This document shows positions 58,633 through 64,000 of a DNA stretch of 64,000 bases, in pieces. The stretch lies in assembly GCF_002902945.1 (NCBI RefSeq), contig NZ_CP026102.1, forward strand, positions 2,108,001 to 2,172,000, written 5' to 3'. A program made the position numbers and the translations under genes. Numbering within the stretch: position 1 is the stretch's first letter; every line of letters starts with the position of its first letter. The notes beneath the pieces are model-generated. The model was not told the DNA's origin. It saw only the letters and a program-made list of their open reading frames with translations, and did not search any database. Origin of the DNA: Paraburkholderia caribensis (GTDB taxonomy: Bacteria; Pseudomonadota; Gammaproteobacteria; Burkholderiales; Burkholderiaceae).

Positions 58633-60186
58633 CTACTGCTTGGCCACTTGCTGCGACTGCCCGTCGGCGCTGCCGACATCAGCCTTCACATCCCCCCACC
58701 CACCCCCAAGCGCACGAATCAGATTAACCGTCGCGACCGCCTGGGTTCCGGCAAGATGACTCAACTGCAACTGCGACTGCAGCGTCTGCCGCTGCGCATC
58801 GATCACATCCAGATACGCAACCTGCCCTTCCTGATACTGCGTCTGCGACAAATGCTCCGCCCGCTTCGACGCGTTGACAGCATCGTTCTGCTCCCGCGTC
58901 TGATCCCCAAGCAAACGCAAATCGGACAAGTTGTCCTCAACTTCCCGAAACGCCACGAGCACCTGCTGCCGATACTGCGCCACATCCTCGTCATACTTCG
59001 CGCGCGCATTCGCGAGATTCGCCTTGCGTCGTCCGCCGTCGAAGAGCGGCACCGTGAGCGCCGTCCCGGCAAACGGACCGAGCAGGAACGCGCGGCTCGA
59101 CCACTGGAACAGATCGCCGAGCGTCGTCGACTCGTAGCCGAACGCACCCGTGATGTCGAGCTTCGGAAAGAACGCCGATTTGGCCAGGCCAATCCGCGCA
59201 TTCGCGCCCGCCATCGCGCGCTCCGCCGCCGCGATATCGGGCCGGCGCTCGAGCAGCGCCGACGGCAATCCAGCAGGCACGCGCGCCGTCACCGGCACAA
59301 GCGGCGTCTCGGGGAACGAGAACTCCGCAGGCGCCTTGCCAAGCAGAATCGCAAGGCCATGCTCGGACGCCGCGCGCTGACGCGCCACGCCAACCGCATC
59401 GGCACGCGCCGTCGCCAGTTCATTGCGGGCGCGCGACACGTCGAGCTCGTTGATGTCGCCTTCGTTGAAGCGGCGCTCGACGAGTTTCAATGCGTTCTCA
59501 CGCAACGTCACCGTCTGACGATACAAGCTCAACTGCGTATCGAACTCGCGCAACTGGAAATAGTTCTGCGCGACGTCCGCCTGCAACGCGAGCTGCACCG
59601 AACGGAACAATGCTTCGCTCTGCGCCTGGTCGGCACGCGCGGCATTCACGTTCGAACTGACGCGGCCAAACAGATCGACCTCATACGAAGCCGTCACCTG
59701 GGCGCGCCACAGCGTTTGCGTCGGCACATGCGCGTCGTTCGGCAGGAATTGCGAAGCGGGCGACAGACGCTCGCGCGTCGGCCCGAAGCCCGCATCGAAC
59801 GACGGGAACCACGAGGCGCGCGCCTGCTGCGTCAGCGCGCGCGATTCCTGCACGCGCGCCGCGGCGGCCTTCAGGTTCTGGTTCGCATCGGCGGCCTGCT
59901 TTTCCAGATCGTTGAGCGTCGAATCGCCGAAAATCGTCCACCATTCGCCGCGATGCGCATCTTCAGCGGGCTCGGCCGTCTTCCATGTGCCCGCCTCGCT
60001 CGCCGGCAGCGGCGCATTCGCCGCGTCCGTCGTCGACGCCGACACGGGCGCTTCCTTGAACGCCGCCGGCGTCGCCGCATCGGGACGCTTGTACGTCGGC
60101 TCGACCGAGCACGCCGCGAGCAGCAACATCAGCAGCGTGCTCGCCGCCGCGCGACCCAGGCCGCTCATCTGTTCAAAATTTTTCAT
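58633..60186 (-). CDS. RND efflux outer-membrane lipoprotein (NodT/OprM-like)
   Basis: A 517-residue outer membrane factor. The lipobox is LLLAACS near residue 26. OEP repeats: WWTIFGDSTLNDLEKQAADA, ASYEVDLFGRVSSNVNAARA, LLERRPDIAAAERAMAGANA, PLFDGGRRKANLANARAKYD. It forms the trimeric exit duct for the pump encoded upstream. ATG 60186 has GGAGAAAATGACA in front; ATG 60201 overlaps the pump stop (TGATG) and is the alternative. The last codons show A/C-biased plus-strand composition near element 3. Confidence 0.9.
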   Translation of the reverse strand: MKNFEQMSGLGRAAASTLLMLLLAACSVEPTYKRPDAATPAAFKEAPVSASTTDAANAPLPASEAGTWKTAEPAEDAHRGEWWTIFGDSTLNDLEKQAADANQNLKAAAARVQESRALTQQARASWFPSFDAGFGPTRERLSPASQFLPNDAHVPTQTLWRAQVTASYEVDLFGRVSSNVNAARADQAQSEALFRSVQLALQADVAQNYFQLREFDTQLSLYRQTVTLRENALKLVERRFNEGDINELDVSRARNELATARADAVGVARQRAASEHGLAILLGKAPAEFSFPETPLVPVTARVPAGLPSALLERRPDIAAAERAMAGANARIGLAKSAFFPKLDITGAFGYESTTLGDLFQWSSRAFLLGPFAGTALTVPLFDGGRRKANLANARAKYDEDVAQYRQQVLVAFREVEDNLSDLRLLGDQTREQNDAVNASKRAEHLSQTQYQEGQVAYLDVIDAQRQTLQSQLQLSHLAGTQAVATVNLIRALGGGWGDVKADVGSADGQSQQVAKQ

Positions 60187-60200
60187 TGTCATTTTCTCCA

Positions 60201-63200
60201 TCAGGCGTCCGTCGTATGCGCGACGAGATGCGGCGAGTCCTTTTGCGCGACGTGAATCTTGCCGCCCGCCAACGTACGCAGCACCACGTAGAACACCGGC
60301 GTCAGCATCAGGCCGAACAGCGTCACACCCAGCATCCCGAAGAACACGGCCACACCCATCGCGTGACGCATTTCCGACCCCGCGCCGCTCGACACCACCA
60401 GCGGCACCACACCCATGATGAACGCGATCGACGTCATCAGAATCGGCCGCAAACGCATCCGGCTCGCTTCGATGGCGGCCTGCAGCGGCGTGCGTCCGTC
60501 GTGCTCCAGCTCACGCGCAAATTCGACGATCAGAATCGCGTTCTTCGACGCCAGCCCCACCAGCACCATCAAGCCGATCTGCGTGAAGATGTTGTTGTCG
60601 CCCTGCGTGAGCCACACACCCGCGAGCGCCGACAGCACGCTCATCGGCACGATCAGGATCACCGCAAGCGGCAGCGTCAGGCTTTCATACAGCGCAGCGA
60701 GCACGAGGAACACGAGCAGCACGCTGATCGGGAACACCCACAGACCCGCGTTCCCCGCGATGATCTGCTGATACGTCAGGTCGGTCCATTCGAGCTTCAC
60801 GCCCTTCGGCAACACTTGCGCCGCGATGCGCTCGGCCGCTGCCTGCGCTTCACCCGACGAGAAGCCGGGCGCCGGGCCGCCGTTGATGTCGGCCGCCGTG
60901 TAGCCGTTGTAGCGCACCACCATTTCCGGACCATACGTCGGCGTCACCGTCACCAGCGACGACAACGGCACCATGTCGCCATTCGCGTTGCGCGTCTTCA
61001 GTTGCAGGATGTCGTCGGCCTGCTGACGATACGGCGCATCCGCCTGCACACGCACCTGGTACACGCGGCCGAAACGGTTGAAGTCGTTCACGTACAGCGA
61101 GCCGAGATACACCTGCATCGTGCTGAACACGTCCGTCACGGGCACGCCCAACTGCTTCGCCTTCACACGGTCGAGATCGACGTTCACCTGCGGCACGTTG
61201 ATCTGGTAGCTCGAGAACGTCGGGCCGAGTTCGGGCGTCGTTGCAGCCTTCTTGACGAACGCTTCCGTCGCCTTGTTCAGTTCTGTGTAACCGACTGCGC
61301 CGTGGTCCTCCAGCTGCATCTTGAAGCCGCCGAGCGTACCGAGACCGAGCACGGGCGGCGGCGGGAACACGGCGACAAACGAGTCCTTGATCGCGCTGTA
61401 CTGCTGGTTCAGCGCGCCCGCAATCGCACCCGCCGACAGCGCCTTGCCCTTGCGGTCATGGAACGGCTTGAGCGTGACGAACACGATGCCCGCACTGGAA
61501 CTGTTCGTGAAGCCGTTCACCGACAGACCCGGGAACGCCACCGCGCTTTCCACGCCAGGCTGCTTCAGCGCGATGGCGCCCATGTCGCGGATCACCTTCT
61601 CGGTACGATCGAGCGATGCGCCATTAGGCAACTGCGCAAACGCGATCAGATACTCCTTGTCCTGCGCCGGCACGAAGCCGCCCGGCACGATACGCGACAC
61701 GAGCACCGTCAGGCCCAGCAGCACCGCATACACGACGAGCATCGCACCCTTGCGCTTGAGCACGCCGTTCACGCCGCGCCCATAGCTTTCCGAGCCGCGA
61801 TGGAACACCTTGTTGAAGCCCCTGAAGAACGGGCCCAACACGCGGTTCATCGCGCGCGTCAGCCAGTCTTCCTTCGCGTCGTGGCCGCGCAGCAGCAGCG
61901 CCGACAACGCGGGCGACAGCGTGAGCGAGTTGAACGCCGAGATCACCGTCGAGATCGCGATGGTCATCGCGAACTGCTTGTAGAACTGGCCCGTCAGACC
62001 CGTCATGAACGCGAGCGGCACGAACACGGCGACCAGCGTCAGCGCGATGGCGATAATCGGCCCGCTCACTTCCTGCATGGCCTTGTAGGTCGCATCTCTC
62101 GCACTCAAACCGCTTTCGATGTTCCGCTCGACGTTCTCCACCACCACGATCGCATCGTCGACCACGATACCGATGGCCAGCACCATGCCGAACAACGACA
62201 GCGCGTTGATCGAGAAACCAAAGGCGAGCAGCAACGAGAACGTACCGACAATCGACACAGGCACCGCAATCAACGGAATGATCGACGCGCGCCACGTTTG
62301 CAGGAACACGATCACCACGATCACGACGAGCGCAATCGCTTCGAGCAGCGTGTGCACGACGGCCTCGATACTCGAACGCACGAACTGCGTCGGGTCATAG
62401 ACGATCTTGTACTCGACGCCAGCCGGGAAGTCGGCGGCGAGTTCTTTCATCGTCGCGCGCACTTCGTCGGAAATCTGCAGCGAGTTTGCACCCGGCGACT
62501 GGTTAATCGCCATCGCGACGGCCGGCTTGTTGTCGAGCAGCGAACGCAGGCCGTATTCCGAGGCCGCGAGTTCGACACGCGCGATATCCTTCAGATACGT
62601 TACGGCGCCGTCGGGCGCAGTCTTGACGACGATGTCGCCGAACTCGGCTTCTGTTTTCAGACGGCCGCGCGCATTCACCGACAGTTGCAGCGGCGTGCCC
62701 GGCACGGAAGGCGATGCACCGATCACACCCGCCGCGACCTGAATGTTCTGCTCGCGGATCGCATTGACGACTTCCATCGCCGTCAGATTGCGTTGCGCGA
62801 CCTTTGCGGGGTCGAGCCACACGCGCATCGCGTAGTCGCCCGCGCCCCACAACTGCACCTGCCCGACGCCCTTGATCCGTTCAAGACGGTCCTTCACGTT
62901 GAGCAGCGCGTAGTTGCGCAGATACGTCATGTCGTAACGGTCGTTCGGCGAGATCAGATGCACGACCATCGTCAGCGTCGGCGAACTCTTGATCGTCGTC
63001 ACGCCGAGACGCTGCACGTCTTCCGGCAGACGCGGCAATGCCTGATTCACGCGGTTCTGCACGAGCTGCGTTGCGAGATCGGGATTCGTGCCGAGCTTGA
63101 ACGTGACCGTCAAGGTCAAATTGCCGTCGCTATTCGCTTGCGACTGCATGTACAGCATGTTCTCGACGCCGTTGATCTGCTCTTCGAGCGGCGACGCAAC

Positions 63201-63386
63201 GGCCTCGGCGATCACCTTCGGGTTCGCGCCCGGATATTGCGCGTGCACCACCACGGAAGGCGGCACCACTTCGGGGTATTCGGAGATCGGCAGCTGGAAC
63301 ACCGCGATCAGCCCCCCGAGCAGAATCAGGACCGATAGCACGCCAGCGAAGATCGGCCGGTCGATGAAGAATTTGGATATGTTCAT
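60201..63386 (-). CDS. RND multidrug efflux pump inner-membrane subunit (HAE1 family)
   Basis: A 1061-residue, 12-TM AcrB/MexB-like protein: NISKFFIDRPIFAGVLSVLI in TM1, proton-relay Asp pair in GIVVDDAIVVVENVERN (TM4), Lys in GLASKNAILIVEFARE (TM10), and two large periplasmic domains. It exports hydrophobic compounds using proton motive force. Second gene of the operon adaptor-pump-outer membrane factor, all on the minus strand. No local repressor is in the window; it may lie to the right. Confidence 0.93.
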   Translation of the reverse strand: MNISKFFIDRPIFAGVLSVLILLGGLIAVFQLPISEYPEVVPPSVVVHAQYPGANPKVIAEAVASPLEEQINGVENMLYMQSQANSDGNLTLTVTFKLGTNPDLATQLVQNRVNQALPRLPEDVQRLGVTTIKSSPTLTMVVHLISPNDRYDMTYLRNYALLNVKDRLERIKGVGQVQLWGAGDYAMRVWLDPAKVAQRNLTAMEVVNAIREQNIQVAAGVIGASPSVPGTPLQLSVNARGRLKTEAEFGDIVVKTAPDGAVTYLKDIARVELAASEYGLRSLLDNKPAVAMAINQSPGANSLQISDEVRATMKELAADFPAGVEYKIVYDPTQFVRSSIEAVVHTLLEAIALVVIVVIVFLQTWRASIIPLIAVPVSIVGTFSLLLAFGFSINALSLFGMVLAIGIVVDDAIVVVENVERNIESGLSARDATYKAMQEVSGPIIAIALTLVAVFVPLAFMTGLTGQFYKQFAMTIAISTVISAFNSLTLSPALSALLLRGHDAKEDWLTRAMNRVLGPFFRGFNKVFHRGSESYGRGVNGVLKRKGAMLVVYAVLLGLTVLVSRIVPGGFVPAQDKEYLIAFAQLPNGASLDRTEKVIRDMGAIALKQPGVESAVAFPGLSVNGFTNSSSAGIVFVTLKPFHDRKGKALSAGAIAGALNQQYSAIKDSFVAVFPPPPVLGLGTLGGFKMQLEDHGAVGYTELNKATEAFVKKAATTPELGPTFSSYQINVPQVNVDLDRVKAKQLGVPVTDVFSTMQVYLGSLYVNDFNRFGRVYQVRVQADAPYRQQADDILQLKTRNANGDMVPLSSLVTVTPTYGPEMVVRYNGYTAADINGGPAPGFSSGEAQAAAERIAAQVLPKGVKLEWTDLTYQQIIAGNAGLWVFPISVLLVFLVLAALYESLTLPLAVILIVPMSVLSALAGVWLTQGDNNIFTQIGLMVLVGLASKNAILIVEFARELEHDGRTPLQAAIEASRMRLRPILMTSIAFIMGVVPLVVSSGAGSEMRHAMGVAVFFGMLGVTLFGLMLTPVFYVVLRTLAGGKIHVAQKDSPHLVAHTTDA

Positions 63387-63459
63387 GTAAAGCTCTTGAT
63401 ATTGGAGCGCTTACGTCTCGTGCGCATGCATCGAAGGATTGCGTGTGTGCGTGGACCGA

Positions 63460-64000
63460 TCACGAATCCTTGCGCGCCTTCGTGCGCGGCTGCGCCTGTG
63501 CCTGCGTTTGCGTACCCGTTTGCGTACCCTTTTGTGCTTGCGGTTCGGCGTGCTTCTGCTTCGCTCCGTCTAGCTGCGCCTGCTTGTCCGCCTGCGCGTC
63601 GTCGGCAACGGGCGCACCGCTCGCGTCGCCGTCGCCCATCGGCACCATGTGCGCGCGGACCTGCGCGCCCGGACGCACGCGCTGCGTGCCGTTCACGACG
63701 ATGCGGTCGCCTGCGTGCAAGCCGCTCTTCACGACGCGCAGATTGCCTTGCAGGTCGCCAGGCTGGATCTCGCGGTACGCGACGTGATCGTCCTTGTCGA
63801 CCACGAACACGAACTTCTTGTCCTGGTCGGTGCCGATTGCGGCGTCGTCGATCAGCAGCGCGCCATGCGGCTCGCTGCCGCCCACTTTCACGCGTGCATA
63901 GAGACCCGGCACCAGCGCGCCGTCTGCGTTGTCGAAGCGCGCGCGCACGCGGATCGTGCCCGACGACGTATCGAGACGGTTATCGACCGACTGGATCGTG
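63460..64000 (-). CDS. RND efflux periplasmic adaptor (membrane fusion) protein, 5' part cut by window edge
   Basis: The last 179 codons of an HlyD/AcrA-like adaptor. Beta-barrel TIQSVDNRLDTSSGTIRVRA and RFDNADGALVPGLYARVKV are followed by the membrane-proximal domain (LIDDAAIGTDQDKKFVFVVD, VAYREIQPGDLQGNLRVVKS, GLHAGDRIVVNGTQRVRPGA). The last 45 residues are a Gln/Ala/Thr/Lys-rich tail (KGTQTGTQTQAQAQPRTKAR), longer and more repetitive than usual. The N-terminal signal and hairpin are outside the window. It links the pump to the outer-membrane duct. 73 bp separate it from the pump gene. Confidence 0.9.
   Translation of the reverse strand, partial: TIQSVDNRLDTSSGTIRVRARFDNADGALVPGLYARVKVGGSEPHGALLIDDAAIGTDQDKKFVFVVDKDDHVAYREIQPGDLQGNLRVVKSGLHAGDRIVVNGTQRVRPGAQVRAHMVPMGDGDASGAPVADDAQADKQAQLDGAKQKHAEPQAQKGTQTGTQTQAQAQPRTKARKDS

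Noticed and set aside
60186..63338. 1050-codon plus-strand frame antisense to the RND pump
   Set aside because: Arg/His/Gln-rich composition typical of the mirror frame of a high-GC gene; the opposite strand encodes a full AcrB-like pump.
1..64000. tRNA or rRNA genes
   Set aside because: No cloverleaf arms with CCA-type ends or rRNA signature sequences were found on either strand.

Overview
The window reads as a chromosomal segment of a Paraburkholderia/Caballeronia-type member of the Burkholderiaceae. Grounds: high GC with strong G/C third-position bias, a betaproteobacterial H-NS protein, DUF4148 and DUF1488 proteins, FlhD/FlhC as flagellar master regulators, and many transporter-plus-regulator cassettes. 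No tRNA, rRNA, CRISPR array or intact insertion sequence was seen. Both ends cut genes: a MocR regulator at the left and an RND efflux adaptor at the right.

Layout. 1-5 kb: partial MocR regulator, LysR/MFS divergent pair, DUF1488 protein, H-NS. 5.3-11 kb: DUF4148 protein, a compact four-gene chemosensory-type operon (membrane CheA-like kinase, MCP-like protein, CheX-like protein, CheY), and a YihY/BrkB membrane protein. 11.5-15.7 kb: FrcBCA-type fructose ABC transporter with a ROK regulator, overlapping tail-to-tail a class A penicillin-binding protein (15.7-18.8 kb). 19-21.3 kb: amine-oxidase-like flavoprotein and TetR regulator. 22-29.4 kb: small proteins, then a hydroxyproline-catabolic island (PAS-AraC regulator, three-subunit D-hydroxyproline dehydrogenase, 4-hydroxyproline 2-epimerase and, divergently, the DapA-like deaminase). 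29.4-34.3 kb: orphan response regulator with a degenerate receiver, two MFS transporters, a DoxX protein. 34.5-45.9 kb: DeoR regulator and an eight-gene deoxyribose-type operon (deoC, two-domain ALDH16-like dehydrogenase, FucU/RbsD mutarotase, ribokinase, CUT2 ABC transporter). 46-53.9 kb: frameshifted DUF72 gene, two small heat-shock proteins, TPR/glycosyltransferase, small genes, XRE regulator, GNAT, 2OG-Fe(II) oxygenase. 53.9-56.2 kb: decayed YeeE/YedE gene, then flhDC behind an AT-rich region studded with GTTACA half-sites. 56.3-64 kb: MntH transporter and an RND efflux operon.

The most unusual signal is a family of three 591-593 bp near-palindromic elements (21421-22013, 35413-36005, 57938-58528). 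Each has 83-bp outer inverted repeats, 24-bp inner inverted repeats and a core of about 92 bp, and is bordered by 25-bp tandem units. Around every copy the plus strand is G/T-rich on the left and A/C-rich on the right, and this reaches into neighbouring genes. That polarity is what recurrent breakage at the palindrome followed by cytosine deamination of the exposed 3' strands would leave, which is an inference that can be tested.
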